The notes beneath the pieces were generated by a model, which saw nothing but the letters and a program-made list of their open reading frames with translations, ran no database searches and had not been told where the DNA came from. Of a stretch of 64,000 bases of DNA, positions 26,134-38,913 are shown piece after piece. Made by a program: the position numbers and the translations under genes. Position 1 is the first letter of the stretch; each line of letters begins with the position of its first letter. Source of the stretch: Lelliottia wanjuensis (GTDB lineage Bacteria > Pseudomonadota > Gammaproteobacteria > Enterobacterales > Enterobacteriaceae). The stretch spans positions 89,651 through 153,650 of the forward strand of contig NZ_JASSOT010000068.1 in the NCBI RefSeq assembly GCF_030238365.1, written 5' to 3'.

Positions 26134-27741
26134 ATGAGTATTTCCTTGAAGAAGTCAGGGATGCTGAAGCTTGGTCTGAGCCTGGTCGCTCTCACCGTCG
26201 CAGCAAGCGTACAGGCAAAAACCCTGGTTTACTGTTCTGAAGGCTCGCCGGAAGGCTTTAACCCACAGCTGTTCACCTCTGGTACCACGTACGACGCAAG
26301 CTCCGTACCTATCTATAACCGTCTGGTTGAATTCAAAACCGGTACCACGGAAGTGATTCCGGGTCTGGCTGAGAAGTGGGAAGTCAGCGAAGACGGCAAG
26401 ACCTATACCTTCCATCTTCGCCAGGGCGTGAAGTGGCAGGACAACAAAGATTTTAAACCGACGCGTGAGCTGACTGCGGATGACGTTGTCTTCTCCTTCG
26501 ACCGTCAGAAGAACGCACAGAACCCGTACCACAAAGTCTCTGGCGGCAGCTATGAGTACTTCGAAGGGATGGGTCTGCCGGATCTGATCACCGAAGTGAA
26601 AAAAGTGGACGACAAAACCGTTCAGTTCGTACTGAGCCGTCCAGAAGCGCCATTCCTGGCTGACCTGGCTATGGACTTCGCCTCTATTCTGTCAAAAGAG
26701 TACGCGGACAACATGCTGAAAGCAGGCACCCCGGAAAAAGTGGATCTGAACCCAATCGGTACCGGTCCATTCCAGCTGCAGCAGTACCAGAAAGACTCCC
26801 GTATTCTGTACAAAGCGTTCGAAGGTTACTGGGGCACTAAGCCGCAGATCGACCGTCTGGTCTTCTCCATCACGCCTGACGCATCCGTGCGTTACGCCAA
26901 ACTGCAGAAAAACGAGTGCCAGGTCATGCCGTACCCGAACCCGGCTGACATCGCTCGCATGAAGCAGGACAAAAACATCAACCTGCTGGAGCAGGCGGGC
27001 CTGAACGTGGGTTACCTCTCCTTCAACACCGAGAAGAAACCGTTTGATGACGTGAAAGTGCGTCAGGCGCTGACTTACGCGGTGAACAAAGAAGCGATCA
27101 TCAAAGCCGTTTACCAGGGCGCGGGTGTGGCTGCTAAGAACCTGATCCCACCAACCATGTGGGGCTACAACGACGACGTTAAAGACTACTCCTACGATCC
27201 TGAGAAAGCGAAAGCGCTGCTGAAAGAAGCAGGCCAGGATAAAGGCTTTACCGTTGAGCTGTGGGCGATGCCAGTACAGCGTCCATATAACCCGAACGCG
27301 CGCCGTATGGCGGAAATGGTTCAGGCTGACTGGGCTAAAGTCGGCGTTCAGGCCAAGATCGTCACTTACGAGTGGGGCGAGTATCTGAAACGCGCCAAAG
27401 CAGGTGAGCACCAGGCCGTGATGATGGGCTGGACCGGGGACAATGGGGATCCGGACAATTTCTTCGCCACCCTGTTCAGCTGCGCAGCGGCGAAAGACGG
27501 TTCTAATTACTCTCGCTGGTGCTACAAGCCGTTTGAAGACCTGATCCAACCGGCACGTGCGACCGACGATCACAACAAGCGTATTGAACTGTACAAACAG
27601 GCTCAGGTAGTGATGCATGACCAGGCTCCGGCGCTGATCGTGGCTCACTCCACCGTTTACGAGCCAGTGCGTAAAGAAGTCAAAGGCTATGTGGTTGATC
27701 CGTTGGGCAAACACCACTTCGAAAACGTCTCAATCGAATAA
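26134..27741 (+). CDS. dppA: Dipeptide-binding protein DppA
   Basis: The periplasmic binding protein of the dipeptide permease, which also delivers haem in E. coli. It has 535 residues and belongs to the SBP family 5. The signal peptide covers about residues 1-28 (cleavage after SVQA), followed by the mature start KTLVYCSEGSPEGFNPQ. The SBP-5 signature is in ELTADDVVFSFDRQKN. It is the first gene of dppABCDF. A BIME separates it from dppB, which is usual where the binding protein is made in excess. Confidence 0.97.
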   Translation: MSISLKKSGMLKLGLSLVALTVAASVQAKTLVYCSEGSPEGFNPQLFTSGTTYDASSVPIYNRLVEFKTGTTEVIPGLAEKWEVSEDGKTYTFHLRQGVKWQDNKDFKPTRELTADDVVFSFDRQKNAQNPYHKVSGGSYEYFEGMGLPDLITEVKKVDDKTVQFVLSRPEAPFLADLAMDFASILSKEYADNMLKAGTPEKVDLNPIGTGPFQLQQYQKDSRILYKAFEGYWGTKPQIDRLVFSITPDASVRYAKLQKNECQVMPYPNPADIARMKQDKNINLLEQAGLNVGYLSFNTEKKPFDDVKVRQALTYAVNKEAIIKAVYQGAGVAAKNLIPPTMWGYNDDVKDYSYDPEKAKALLKEAGQDKGFTVELWAMPVQRPYNPNARRMAEMVQADWAKVGVQAKIVTYEWGEYLKRAKAGEHQAVMMGWTGDNGDPDNFFATLFSCAAAKDGSNYSRWCYKPFEDLIQPARATDDHNKRIELYKQAQVVMHDQAPALIVAHSTVYEPVRKEVKGYVVDPLGKHHFENVSIE

Positions 27742-27771
27742 TTAAAAATGTAAGGGGTACGTGAGTACCCT

Positions 27772-27842
27772 AGTGCCCGGCGGCGCTGCGCTTGCGCGGG
27801 CCTACGAGAGTAGGCCGGGTAAGCGTAGCGTCACCCGGCAGT
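27772..27842. repeat. BIME/REP-type repeat between dppA and dppB
   Basis: GTGCCCGGCGGCGCTGCGCTTGCGCGGGCCTAC faces the inverted unit GTAGGCCGGGTAAGCGTAGCGTCACCCGGC around GAGA. It probably protects the dppA message from 3' decay, giving more binding protein than permease. Confidence 0.85.
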
Positions 27843-27899
27843 TGTGAGCAATACAGACGCACGGTTCCAGGCTGTGAGTCTCTAGAGAGAGTACGGGAT

Positions 27900-28919
27900 A
27901 TGTTGCAGTTCATCCTCCGACGTCTGGGACTTGTCATCCCCACGTTTATCGGTATCACCCTTCTCACTTTTGCCTTCGTCCATATGATCCCCGGCGACCC
28001 GGTAATGATTATGGCGGGTGAGCGTGGTATCTCCCCTGAACGCCATGCGCAGCTGCTGGCCGAACTCGGCCTCGATAAGCCGATGTGGCAGCAGTACCTC
28101 CACTATATCTGGGGCGTATTGCACGGTGATTTAGGGATTTCGCTGAAAAGCCGTCTTCCGGTGTGGGACGAGTTTGTGCCGCGTTTTAAAGCGACGCTGG
28201 AACTCGGTATCTGCGCCATGATTTTCGCCGTTGCTGTCGGTATTCCCGTCGGTGTACTGGCTGCGGTTAAGCGCGGCTCTATCTTCGATCACACCGCCGT
28301 TGGCCTGGCGCTGACCGGTTACTCCATGCCTATCTTCTGGTGGGGCATGATGCTGATCATGCTGGTCTCGGTGCAGCTCAACCTGACGCCGGTCTCCGGG
28401 CGCGTGAGCGACATGGTGTTCCTCGATGACTCCAACCCGCTCACCGGCTTTATGCTGATTGATACGGCGATCTGGGGCGAAGAAGGCAACTTCATTGATG
28501 CGCTGGCGCACATGATCCTGCCTGCAATGGTGCTCGGGACAATTCCGTTAGCGGTGATCGTGCGTATGACCCGTTCGTCGATGCTGGAAGTGCTGGGTGA
28601 GGATTATATCCGTACCGCTCGCGCCAAAGGGCTGACCCGTATGCGCGTCATTATCGTCCATGCCTTGCGTAACGCGATGCTGCCGGTGGTGACCGTTATT
28701 GGTCTGCAGGTGGGAACCTTGCTGGCCGGGGCGATCCTGACTGAAACCATCTTCTCCTGGCCGGGCCTGGGACGTTGGCTGATCGACGCGCTGCAGCGCC
28801 GTGATTATCCGGTTGTGCAGGGCGGTGTGTTGCTGGTGGCGACGATGATTATCCTCGTCAACCTGCTGGTCGATCTGCTGTACGGCGTGGTGAACCCGCG
28901 TATTCGTCATAAGAAGTAA
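27900..28919 (+). CDS. dppB: Dipeptide permease, membrane subunit DppB
   Basis: A 339-residue inner-membrane permease of the binding-protein-dependent type with about six membrane segments. The EAA loop that contacts the ATPases reads EDYIRTARAKGLTRMRVIIVHALRNAMLP. The ATG at 27900 (MLQFILRRLG) matches the E. coli start; the open frame extends 36 codons upstream into the BIME but lacks similarity there. It forms the channel with DppC. Confidence 0.97.
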   Translation: MLQFILRRLGLVIPTFIGITLLTFAFVHMIPGDPVMIMAGERGISPERHAQLLAELGLDKPMWQQYLHYIWGVLHGDLGISLKSRLPVWDEFVPRFKATLELGICAMIFAVAVGIPVGVLAAVKRGSIFDHTAVGLALTGYSMPIFWWGMMLIMLVSVQLNLTPVSGRVSDMVFLDDSNPLTGFMLIDTAIWGEEGNFIDALAHMILPAMVLGTIPLAVIVRMTRSSMLEVLGEDYIRTARAKGLTRMRVIIVHALRNAMLPVVTVIGLQVGTLLAGAILTETIFSWPGLGRWLIDALQRRDYPVVQGGVLLVATMIILVNLLVDLLYGVVNPRIRHKK

Positions 28920-28928
28920 GGGGCCATC

Positions 28929-29831
28929 ATGTCACAAGTTACTCAAAATAAAGCTGTTGCTGCCCCGGTGCCAATGACGCCGCTGCAGGAGTTCTGGCAC
29001 TACTTCAAACGCAACAAGGGCGCGGTGGTCGGGCTGGTGTATGTCACCATCATGATCATTATTGCCGTGTTTGCGAACTTCCTCGCACCTTTCAACCCGG
29101 CGGATCAGTTCCGCGACGTGCTGCTGGCGCCGCCAGCCTGGCAGGATGGCGGCACCCTCACCCATCTGCTCGGTACGGACGACGTGGGCCGCGATGTGCT
29201 GTCGCGCCTGATGTACGGTGCGCGTCTGTCGCTGCTGGTGGGCTGTCTGGTGGTGGTGCTGTCGCTGATCCTGGGGGTTATCCTCGGACTGGTGGCGGGC
29301 TACTTCGGCGGTCTGGTCGATAACATCATTATGCGTATCGTCGACATCATGCTGGCGCTGCCGAGCCTGCTGCTGGCGCTGGTGCTGGTGGCGGTGTTTG
29401 GGCCGTCGATCGGTAACGCAGCACTTGCCCTGACGTTCGTTGCACTCCCGCATTACGTACGATTGACGCGTGCGGCGGTGCTGGTGGAAGTGAACCGCGA
29501 TTACGTCACCGCTTCACGCGTGGCGGGTGCGGGCGCGCTGCGCCAGATGTTCGTCAATATTCTCCCGAACTGCCTTGCGCCGCTGATTGTTCAGGCGTCG
29601 CTCGGTTTCTCTAACGCCATTCTCGATATGGCTGCTCTTGGCTTCCTGGGCATGGGTGCGCAGCCGCCAACACCGGAGTGGGGCACGATGCTCGCCGATG
29701 TGTTGCAGTTCGCGCAAAGCGCGTGGTGGGTCGTGACCTTCCCGGGTCTGGCGATCCTCCTGACGGTGCTGGCATTTAACCTGATGGGTGATGGTCTGCG
29801 TGATGCACTTGATCCCAAACTGAAGCAGTAA
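28929..29831 (+). CDS. dppC: Dipeptide permease, membrane subunit DppC
   Basis: The 300-residue second channel subunit. It has an N-terminal cytoplasmic tail with a first membrane segment (about 33-53), then five more segments. The EAA loop is in [33 protein letters not shown] sequence ([19 protein letters not shown]). It starts 9 nt after dppB with an AAGGGG ribosome site. Confidence 0.97.
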   Translation: MSQVTQNKAVAAPVPMTPLQEFWHYFKRNKGAVVGLVYVTIMIIIAVFANFLAPFNPADQFRDVLLAPPAWQDGGTLTHLLGTDDVGRDVLSRLMYGARLSLLVGCLVVVLSLILGVILGLVAGYFGGLVDNIIMRIVDIMLALPSLLLALVLVAVFGPSIGNAALALTFVALPHYVRLTRAAVLVEVNRDYVTASRVAGAGALRQMFVNILPNCLAPLIVQASLGFSNAILDMAALGFLGMGAQPPTPEWGTMLADVLQFAQSAWWVVTFPGLAILLTVLAFNLMGDGLRDALDPKLKQ

Positions 29832-29841
29832 GAGGCACGAG

Positions 29842-30825
29842 ATGGCGTTATTAAATGTAGATAAATTATCGGTGCACTTCGGTGACGTGGGCTCCGAGTT
29901 TCGTGCCGTAGACCGTATCAGCTACAGCGTGAATCAGGGTGAAGTGGTCGGTATCGTGGGCGAGTCTGGCTCCGGTAAATCCGTCAGTTCACTGGCGATT
30001 ATGGGGCTGATTGATTATCCGGGCCGCGTGATGGCGGAAAGCCTGGAGTTTAACGGCCAGGATCTGAAGCGTATCTCCGAGAAGCAGCGCCGCCAGCTGG
30101 TGGGCGCTGAAGTGGCGATGATCTTCCAGGACCCGATGACCAGCCTTAACCCGTGCTACACCGTCGGTTTCCAGATTATGGAAGCGATCAAGGTGCATCA
30201 GGGCGGCAACAAGAAAACCCGTCGCCAGCGCGCGATCGACCTGCTCACGCAGGTGGGGATCCCTGACCCGGCGTCGCGTCTGGACGTGTATCCGCACCAG
30301 CTGTCCGGTGGGATGAGCCAGCGAGTGATGATCGCCATGGCGATTGCCTGTCGGCCAAAACTGCTGATTGCAGATGAACCGACGACGGCGCTGGACGTGA
30401 CCATTCAGGCGCAGATCATCGAACTGCTGCTTGAGCTGCAGCAAAAAGAGAATATGGCGCTGGTATTGATTACTCACGATCTGGCGCTGGTAGCGGAAGC
30501 CGCGCACAAAATCATCGTGATGTATGCCGGACAAGTGGTGGAGGCCGGGAGCTCGCACGATATCTTCCGTGCGCCGCGTCATCCCTATACTCAGGCGCTG
30601 CTGCGTGCGCTGCCGGAGTTTGCTCAGGATAAAGCGCGTCTGGCGTCACTGCCTGGCGTCGTTCCTGGCAAATATGACCGCCCGACGGGCTGTCTGCTGA
30701 ATCCGCGCTGCCCGTATGCCACCGATAAGTGTCGTGCTGAAGAGCCAGAGCTGAATACCCTCCACGATGGCCGTCAGTCGAAATGTCACTACCCACTTGA
30801 TGATGCCGGGAGGCCAACACTATGA
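29842..30825 (+). CDS. dppD: Dipeptide permease, ATPase DppD
   Basis: A 327-residue ABC ATPase that powers dipeptide import together with DppF. Walker A is GESGSGKS (about residues 39-46), the signature is [12 protein letters not shown], and Walker B is [12 protein letters not shown]. The C-terminal oligopeptide-transporter domain contains four cysteines ([14 protein letters not shown]...KCHYP), the pattern proposed to hold a [4Fe-4S] cluster in this family. The stop overlaps the dppF start by 4 nt (ATGA). Confidence 0.97.
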   Translation: MALLNVDKLSVHFGDVGSEFRAVDRISYSVNQGEVVGIVGESGSGKSVSSLAIMGLIDYPGRVMAESLEFNGQDLKRISEKQRRQLVGAEVAMIFQDPMTSLNPCYTVGFQIMEAIKVHQGGNKKTRRQRAIDLLTQVGIPDPASRLDVYPHQLSGGMSQRVMIAMAIACRPKLLIADEPTTALDVTIQAQIIELLLELQQKENMALVLITHDLALVAEAAHKIIVMYAGQVVEAGSSHDIFRAPRHPYTQALLRALPEFAQDKARLASLPGVVPGKYDRPTGCLLNPRCPYATDKCRAEEPELNTLHDGRQSKCHYPLDDAGRPTL

Positions 30826-31835
30826 GTACGCAAGAGGCCACCAAACACCAGCACCTGTTGCAGGCCATCGATCTGAAAAAACACTACCCGGTGAAGAAGG
30901 GGATTTTTGCCCCGGAACGCCTGGTAAAAGCGCTGGATGGGGTGTCGTTTACCCTTGAGCGCGGCAAAACGCTGGCCGTGGTGGGGGAATCTGGCTGTGG
31001 GAAATCCACACTGGGTCGTCTGCTGACGATGATTGAAACCCCAACCGGCGGCGAGCTGTACTATCAGGGCCAGGATCTGCTCAAGCACGATCCGCAGGCG
31101 CAAAAGCTGCGTCGGCAGAAAATCCAGATCGTGTTCCAGAACCCGTACGGTTCTCTGAACCCGCGCAAAAAAGTGGGACAGATTCTGGAAGAGCCGCTGC
31201 AGATTAACAGCGATCTCAACAAAGAGCAGCGCCGTGAAAAAGCGCTGGCGATGATGGCGAAAGTGGGGCTCAAAACCGAGCACTACGACCGTTATCCGCA
31301 CATGTTCTCTGGCGGCCAGCGTCAGCGTATCGCCATTGCCCGTGGCCTGATGCTCGACCCGGATGTGGTGATTGCCGATGAACCGGTCTCTGCGCTCGAC
31401 GTCTCCGTGCGTGCGCAGGTGCTGAACCTGATGATGGATTTGCAGCAGGATCTGGGGCTGTCGTATGTGTTTATCTCCCACGATCTGTCGGTGGTGGAGC
31501 ACATCGCCGATGAAGTGATGGTGATGTACCTGGGCCGCTGTGTGGAGAAGGGGACCAAAGACCAGATCTTTAATAATCCTCGTCATCCGTACACCCAGGC
31601 GCTGCTCTCTGCCACACCGCGCCTGAACCCGGACGATCGCCGCGAACGTATAAAGCTGACGGGCGAGCTGCCGAGTCCGCTGAACCCGCCACCGGGCTGT
31701 GCGTTCAACGCGCGTTGTCGTCGCCGCTTCGGTCCTTGTACTCAGCTGCAGCCGCAGTTGAAAGACTACGGCGGTCAACTGGTGGCCTGCTTTGCGGTCG
31801 ACCAGGATGAAAACGGTGAAAAACCGCACGCATAA
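30822..31835 (+). CDS. dppF: Dipeptide permease, ATPase DppF
   Basis: A 337-residue ABC ATPase paired with DppD. Walker A is GESGCGKS, the signature [12 protein letters not shown], Walker [13 protein letters not shown]. The C-terminal region again has clustered cysteines ([15 protein letters not shown]...VAC). It is the last gene of the operon and is followed by a bidirectional terminator. Beyond that lies coaA, not the yhjV/bcs region seen after dppF in E. coli. Confidence 0.97.
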   Translation: MSTQEATKHQHLLQAIDLKKHYPVKKGIFAPERLVKALDGVSFTLERGKTLAVVGESGCGKSTLGRLLTMIETPTGGELYYQGQDLLKHDPQAQKLRRQKIQIVFQNPYGSLNPRKKVGQILEEPLQINSDLNKEQRREKALAMMAKVGLKTEHYDRYPHMFSGGQRQRIAIARGLMLDPDVVIADEPVSALDVSVRAQVLNLMMDLQQDLGLSYVFISHDLSVVEHIADEVMVMYLGRCVEKGTKDQIFNNPRHPYTQALLSATPRLNPDDRRERIKLTGELPSPLNPPPGCAFNARCRRRFGPCTQLQPQLKDYGGQLVACFAVDQDENGEKPHA

Positions 31836-31844
31836 CGCGTAAAC

Positions 31845-31875
31845 AAAAAAACCGGCGATTATCGCCGGTTTTTTT
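31845..31875. terminator. Bidirectional terminator between dppF and coaA
   Basis: AAACCGGCGAT / ATCGCCGGTTT stem with A and T runs on either side. It ends both the dpp operon and the convergent coaA transcript, and lies at a synteny junction relative to E. coli. Confidence 0.92.
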
Positions 31876-31890
31876 ATGTCTGCTGACTCG

Positions 31891-32841
31891 CTATTTGCGC
31901 AGGCGAATCTGGTCGACGGCGTGATTTTCACTTTTGGTGAGGATCAGGCTCGCACGTTCGCGCGTCGGCAGGATGTTCTCTTTCAGGTTCACGTAGTTGA
32001 TCTCATTCCATAGCGACGTCGCCACGTTAACCGCTTCCTCTTCTGAAAGCTGGGCGTAGTTATGGAAGTAAGAGTCCGGGTCGGTAAAGGCCCCTTCGCG
32101 GAACTTCAGGAAGCGATTGATATACCAGTTTTGCAGCAGGTCTTCCGGCGCATCGACGTATATAGAGAAGTCGACGAAGTCAGAGACAAACACATGATGC
32201 GGGTCATGCGGATAATCCATGCCGCTTTGCAGCACGTTTAACCCTTCGAGGATCAGGATATCCGGCTGGGCCACCGTTTTGTCACCATCCGGGATGCGAT
32301 CGTAGATCAGATGGGAATAAACCGGAGCTGTGACGTTCGGCGCGCCGGATTTCAGATCCGACACGAATTTCACCAGACGGTGCATATCATAAGAAAGCGG
32401 GAAGCCTTTCTTCTTCATCAGGCCGCGCTCTTTTAACACCTCATTCGGATGCAGGAAGCCGTCTGTCGTAATCAACTCAACGCTACGATGCTCCGGCCAG
32501 CGGCTCAGCAGCGCCTGCAGAACACGCGCGGTGGTGCTTTTCCCGACCGCCACGCTGCCCGCGATGCTGATGATATAAGGAATACGTTGGCCGTTGGTGC
32601 CAAGGAACTGCTCCAGCACCGCCTGACGACGAAGATTGGAGCTGATATAGAAGTTAAGCAAGCGGGAGAGCGGCAGATAGATCTCGGCAACCTCTTCCAG
32701 CGACAGGTCTTCGTTGATCCCTTTTAACCGCGCGATTTCCCCTTCCGTTAAGGTCATGGGGACGGAGTCACGTAAAGCGGCCCACTGGCTGCGGTTAAAG
32801 TGTAGATAGGGTGTCATTAACGATTGCTCTTTTTTGCTCAT
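31891..32841 (-). CDS. coaA: Pantothenate kinase (type I)
   Basis: A 316-residue enzyme that phosphorylates pantothenate, the committed and feedback-regulated step of coenzyme A synthesis. The P-loop is GSVAVGKST (residues 95-103), followed by TTDGFLHPN and [10 protein letters not shown] chose the ATG at 32841 ([15 protein letters not shown]) because the length then equals E. coli CoaA; a longer frame begins at 32904. Orientation relative to the tRNA-tufB cluster is as in E. coli, but birA/murB are absent on the other side. Confidence 0.96.
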   Translation of the reverse strand: MSKKEQSLMTPYLHFNRSQWAALRDSVPMTLTEGEIARLKGINEDLSLEEVAEIYLPLSRLLNFYISSNLRRQAVLEQFLGTNGQRIPYIISIAGSVAVGKSTTARVLQALLSRWPEHRSVELITTDGFLHPNEVLKERGLMKKKGFPLSYDMHRLVKFVSDLKSGAPNVTAPVYSHLIYDRIPDGDKTVAQPDILILEGLNVLQSGMDYPHDPHHVFVSDFVDFSIYVDAPEDLLQNWYINRFLKFREGAFTDPDSYFHNYAQLSEEEAVNVATSLWNEINYVNLKENILPTRERASLILTKSENHAVDQIRLRK

Positions 32842-33132
32842 AAGCGTGTTCTGTGAACCCTTTATCTGCGCAGCAACGCCTTCTTGTCGGCAGCGGTTCA
32901 TCACTTAGTAGTTAAATTTGGACAATGGGCAGGAGGTTAACACCAGATGGCGGGAATAATAAGAAAAAATATAGACAAGTGATGCATTACGCGCAGGGCA
33001 TCACGCTACGCTATAGGTGGGTTATTTGCGGGGCTTATGCTGAATATTTAAACGCCAATGGGCGAAATATCAGCGTTTTTCCCTTCTGGCGCACAAAATC
33101 TGAGCGAAAGAACATTTTATGCAATTTTTTAG
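32842..33132. other. Divergent intergenic region between coaA and the tRNA operon
   Basis: About 290 nt with no credible gene. It must hold the coaA promoter (minus strand) and upstream sequence of the tRNA operon. The stretch just before the tRNA promoter is AT-rich (AACATTTTATGCAATTTTTTAG), a plausible UP element or Fis-binding region. A short plus-strand frame here overlaps the tRNA promoter and has no recognisable features. Confidence 0.5.
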
Positions 33133-33161
33133 TTGCATGACTGCGCATGCCCCCATAGAAT
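33133..33161 (+). promoter_or_regulatory. Promoter of the thrU-tyrU-glyT-thrT-tufB operon
   Basis: TTGCAT (33133-33138) and TAGAAT (33156-33161) with a 17-nt spacer. The next bases, GCGCGC, form a GC-rich discriminator typical of stringently controlled stable-RNA promoters. Confidence 0.8.
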
Positions 33162-33175
33162 GCGCGCTACTTGAT

Positions 33176-33251
<76 letters not shown>

Positions 33252-33259
33252 TCAAGTCC

Positions 33260-33344
<85 letters not shown>

Positions 33345-33460
33345 CTTTCTGGCAGCGTTATCGCCGCCTGAGCTGGCTAAAACATCAATCAGCTCAAAAC
33401 ATAAAAAGAGAGAAATCTCTTTTTTGTTACAGAAAGAACTGGGTAGCCGAGTTTCAGGAT

Positions 33461-33535
<75 letters not shown>

Positions 33536-33541
33536 AGACGT

Positions 33542-33617
33542 GCTGATATGGCTCAGTTGGTAGAGCGCACCCTTGGTAAGGGTGAGGTCCCCAGTTCGAC
33601 TCTGGGTATCAGCACCA
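33542..33617 (+). tRNA. thrT: tRNA-Thr, anticodon GGU
   Basis: 76 nt with encoded CCA. Acceptor GCTGATA pairs with TATCAGC; the anticodon loop is CTTGGTA (GGT). Last tRNA before tufB. Confidence 0.97.
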
Positions 33618-33699
33618 CTTCACTTCTCCTCCCTGTTTCTCTCTGTTTACCTTTAAAAGCATTCAACAGTTCAGGCATATTGCCTGGTTGATGTGGTGA

Positions 33700-34920
<1,221 letters not shown>

Positions 34921-34950
34921 TCGCTGATAACATTTGACGCAATGCGCAAT

Positions 34951-34977
34951 AAAAGGGCATCATTTGATGCCCTTTTT
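34951..34977 (+). terminator. Terminator of the tRNA-tufB operon
   Basis: AAAGGGCATCA / TGATGCCCTTT stem followed by T, 30 nt after the tufB stop. The next 170 nt before secE carry its promoter region; CATAAT at 35023 is a possible -10 without a clear -35. Confidence 0.9.
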
Positions 34978-35148
34978 GCACGCTTTCGAACCAGAACCTG
35001 GCTCATCAGTGATTTTATTTGTCATAATCATTGCTGAGACAGGCTCTGTAGAGGGCGTTTAGTCCGAGAAGCGTTTGTTTTTTCGGGTTGGATCGCCTCG
35101 CTAATGCGGGGTGAAATTGTTTGTAGAATACTTCTGACAGGTTGGTTT

Positions 35149-35532
35149 ATGAGTGCGAATACCGAAGCTCAAGGGAGCGGTCGCGGCCTGGAAGCGATGA
35201 AGTGGGTAGTTGTTGCCGTGCTGCTGATTGTGGCTATTGTAGGTAACTACCTTTATCGTGACATGATGCTGCCGTTGCGTGCGCTGGCCGTAGTAATTCT
35301 TATTGCTGCAGCGGGTGGTGTCGCGCTGTTGACGACAAAAGGTAAAGCAACCGTTGCTTTTGCCCGCGAAGCGCGAACCGAAGTTCGCAAGGTCATTTGG
35401 CCGACTCGCCAGGAAACATTGCACACCACGCTGATTGTGGCAGCGGTGACAGCTGTCATGTCACTGATCCTGTGGGGACTGGATGGTATTCTGGTTCGCC
35501 TGGTTTCCTTTATCACTGGCCTGAGGTTCTAA
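35149..35532 (+). CDS. secE: Protein translocase subunit SecE
   Basis: The 127-residue essential subunit of the SecYEG channel. Three membrane segments are visible (about 19-36, 45-62, 93-113), as in enterobacterial SecE. The conserved cytoplasmic helix [18 protein letters not shown] precedes the last segment. The ATG at 35149 (MSANTEAQG) gives the E. coli length; an upstream frame start at 35104 is not supported. nusG follows after 1 nt. Confidence 0.97.
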   Translation: MSANTEAQGSGRGLEAMKWVVVAVLLIVAIVGNYLYRDMMLPLRALAVVILIAAAGGVALLTTKGKATVAFAREARTEVRKVIWPTRQETLHTTLIVAAVTAVMSLILWGLDGILVRLVSFITGLRF

Positions 35533-35533
35533 G

Positions 35534-36079
35534 ATGTCTGAAGCCCCTAAAAAGCGCTGGTACGTCGTTCAGGCGTTCTCCGGTTTTGAAGGCCGCGTAG
35601 CCACTTCGCTGCGTGAGCATATCAAATTACACAATATGGAAGAGTTGTTTGGTGACGTCATGGTTCCGACCGAAGAAGTGGTCGAAATTCGTGGCGGCCA
35701 GCGTCGCAAAAGTGAGCGCAAATTCTTCCCGGGTTACGTGCTGGTTCAGATGGTGATGAACGATGCAAGCTGGCACCTGGTGCGCAGCGTCCCGCGCGTA
35801 ATGGGCTTTATCGGCGGCACGTCCGATCGTCCGGCACCAATCAGCGACAAAGAAGTTGATGCGATTATGAACCGCCTGCAGCAGGTGGGTGATAAGCCGC
35901 GTCCTAAAACGCTGTTTGAACCGGGTGAAATGGTTCGTGTTAGCGACGGTCCGTTTGCTGACTTTAACGGTGTGGTGGAAGAAGTGGACTATGAGAAGTC
36001 CCGCCTGAAAGTTTCTGTTTCTATCTTCGGTCGTGCGACCCCGGTAGAACTGGACTTTGCCCAGGTAGAAAAAGCCTAA
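35534..36079 (+). CDS. nusG: Transcription termination/antitermination factor NusG
   Basis: A 181-residue RNA polymerase-bound factor linking transcription to Rho, ribosomes and rRNA antitermination. The N-terminal NGN domain ([24 protein letters not shown]...) is followed by a KOW domain (about residues 128-181, [33 protein letters not shown]). It is translationally close to secE in the standard secE-nusG operon. Confidence 0.98.
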   Translation: MSEAPKKRWYVVQAFSGFEGRVATSLREHIKLHNMEELFGDVMVPTEEVVEIRGGQRRKSERKFFPGYVLVQMVMNDASWHLVRSVPRVMGFIGGTSDRPAPISDKEVDAIMNRLQQVGDKPRPKTLFEPGEMVRVSDGPFADFNGVVEEVDYEKSRLKVSVSIFGRATPVELDFAQVEKA

Positions 36080-36110
36080 GCAGCCGATCAAAAAAGCGGC
36101 GATTTAATCG

Positions 36111-36139
36111 TTGCACAGGGCGCGAGATTGGAATACAAT
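36111..36139 (+). promoter_or_regulatory. rplK (L11) operon promoter
   Basis: TTGCAC (36111-36116) and TACAAT (36134-36139) with a 17-nt spacer, followed by TTCGCGCC, a GC-rich discriminator consistent with growth-rate control. Confidence 0.85.
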
Positions 36140-36149
36140 TTCGCGCCTT

Positions 36150-37372
<1,223 letters not shown>

Positions 37373-37376
37373 TACC

Positions 37377-37405
37377 TTTACGTGGGCGGTGGATTTGTCT
37401 ACAAT
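37377..37405 (+). promoter_or_regulatory. rplJ (L10) promoter
   Basis: TTTACG (37377-37382) and TACAAT (37400-37405) with a 17-nt spacer just after the rplA stop. This corresponds to the main promoter of the rplJL-rpoBC operon. Confidence 0.8.
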
Positions 37406-37419
37406 CTTACCCCCACGTT

Positions 37420-37663
37420 TGCTAACGAAAGTTAGCAGGTAAAAAGATTTGTTCGTTGGAGCCTGGCCTAATCCAGGCCTCCGTCGAAGACCGCAGGTGT
37501 CTCGAAAGAGGCTTAATGCCCTGCGTAGACGGTGACAGAACGCTAAGATTATTTCTGATACTCTGGCTTGTTTCTGCTCACCGTATTAAGACGCTCTTTC
37601 CGTTGGGAAGAGTGAAGTGAGTTCCGGAACATGAGTTCCGGCAAACATCCAGGAGCAAAGCTA
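37420..37663 (+). promoter_or_regulatory. L10 leader (autoregulatory mRNA structure)
   Basis: A leader of about 240 nt with several paired elements: GGAGCCTGGCCTAATCCAGGCCTCC is a long stem-loop, and GAGTTCCGG repeats near the ribosome site. In enterics the L10-L7/L12 complex binds here to repress rplJ translation. The gap contains no ORF. Confidence 0.75.
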
Positions 37664-38161
37664 ATGGCTTTAAATCTTCAAGACAAACAAGCGATTGTTG
37701 CTGAAGTCAGCGAAGTAGCCAAAGGCGCGCTGTCTGCAGTAGTTGCGGATTCCCGCGGCGTAACTGTAGACAAAATGACTGAACTGCGTAAAGCAGGTCG
37801 CGAAGCCGGCGTATACATGCGTGTTGTTCGTAACACCCTGCTGCGCCGTGTTGTTGAAGGTACTCAGTTCGAGTGCCTGAAAGACGCGTTCGTTGGTCCG
37901 ACCCTGATTGCATATTCTATGGAACACCCGGGCGCAGCTGCTCGTCTGTTCAAAGATTTCGCGAAAGCGAATGCAAAATTTGAGGTCAAAGCCGCAGCCT
38001 TTGAAGGTGAGTTGATCCCGGCATCGCAAATCGATCGCCTGGCAACCCTGCCGACCTACGAAGAAGCAATTGCACGCCTGATGGCAACCATGAAAGAAGC
38101 TTCGGCTGGCAAACTGGTTCGCACTCTGGCTGCTGTTCGCGATGCAAAAGAAGCTGCTTAA
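37664..38161 (+). CDS. rplJ: 50S ribosomal protein L10
   Basis: A 165-residue stalk protein that anchors L7/L12 dimers to L11 and 23S rRNA. The start at 37664 ([15 protein letters not shown]) has AGGAG 8 nt upstream and gives the standard length; the open frame extends 11 codons further without support. The C-terminal helix ([25 protein letters not shown]) is the L7/L12-binding part. Confidence 0.97.
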   Translation: MALNLQDKQAIVAEVSEVAKGALSAVVADSRGVTVDKMTELRKAGREAGVYMRVVRNTLLRRVVEGTQFECLKDAFVGPTLIAYSMEHPGAAARLFKDFAKANAKFEVKAAAFEGELIPASQIDRLATLPTYEEAIARLMATMKEASAGKLVRTLAAVRDAKEAA

Positions 38162-38227
38162 TAGCCGTTTTCTTTATCAAGCATTCGCTTACGTATAAAC
38201 TTATTCTGATTTTCAGGAACAATTTAA

Positions 38228-38593
<366 letters not shown>

Positions 38594-38632
38594 GCCAACC
38601 TTTCCGGTTGCAGCCTGAGAAATTAGGCTGAT

Positions 38633-38663
38633 GGCTGGTGACTTTTTAGTCACCAGCCTTTTT
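38633..38663 (+). terminator. rplL-rpoB attenuator
   Basis: GGCTGGTGAC / GTCACCAGCC perfect 10-bp stem followed by five T. In E. coli partial readthrough here keeps RNA polymerase subunits below ribosomal protein levels. The 250 nt from here to rpoB hold no gene and include the region processed by RNase III in E. coli. Confidence 0.9.
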
Positions 38664-38913
38664 GCGCTGTAAGGCGCCAGTAGCATTTCACACTGTTTGA
38701 CTGCTGGTTGTCCTGACAATGCTTGTTTCTATCGACGCCTTAATATACTGCGACAGGGTGCTCGCTCTGTGTAAATCGCAACGAAATGGTTTAAGCGTGA
38801 TAGCAACAGGTATTGCGGAAAGTATTCAATTTTCCGATCAACAAAACGGTGTTGCACAAACTGTCCCTTCGTCGGACAGATGGGTCGACTTGTCAGCGAG
38901 CTGAGGAACCCTA

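Noticed and set aside
32925..33140. A 71-codon plus-strand frame before thrU
   Set aside because: Runs into the tRNA operon promoter and has no features of a protein gene.
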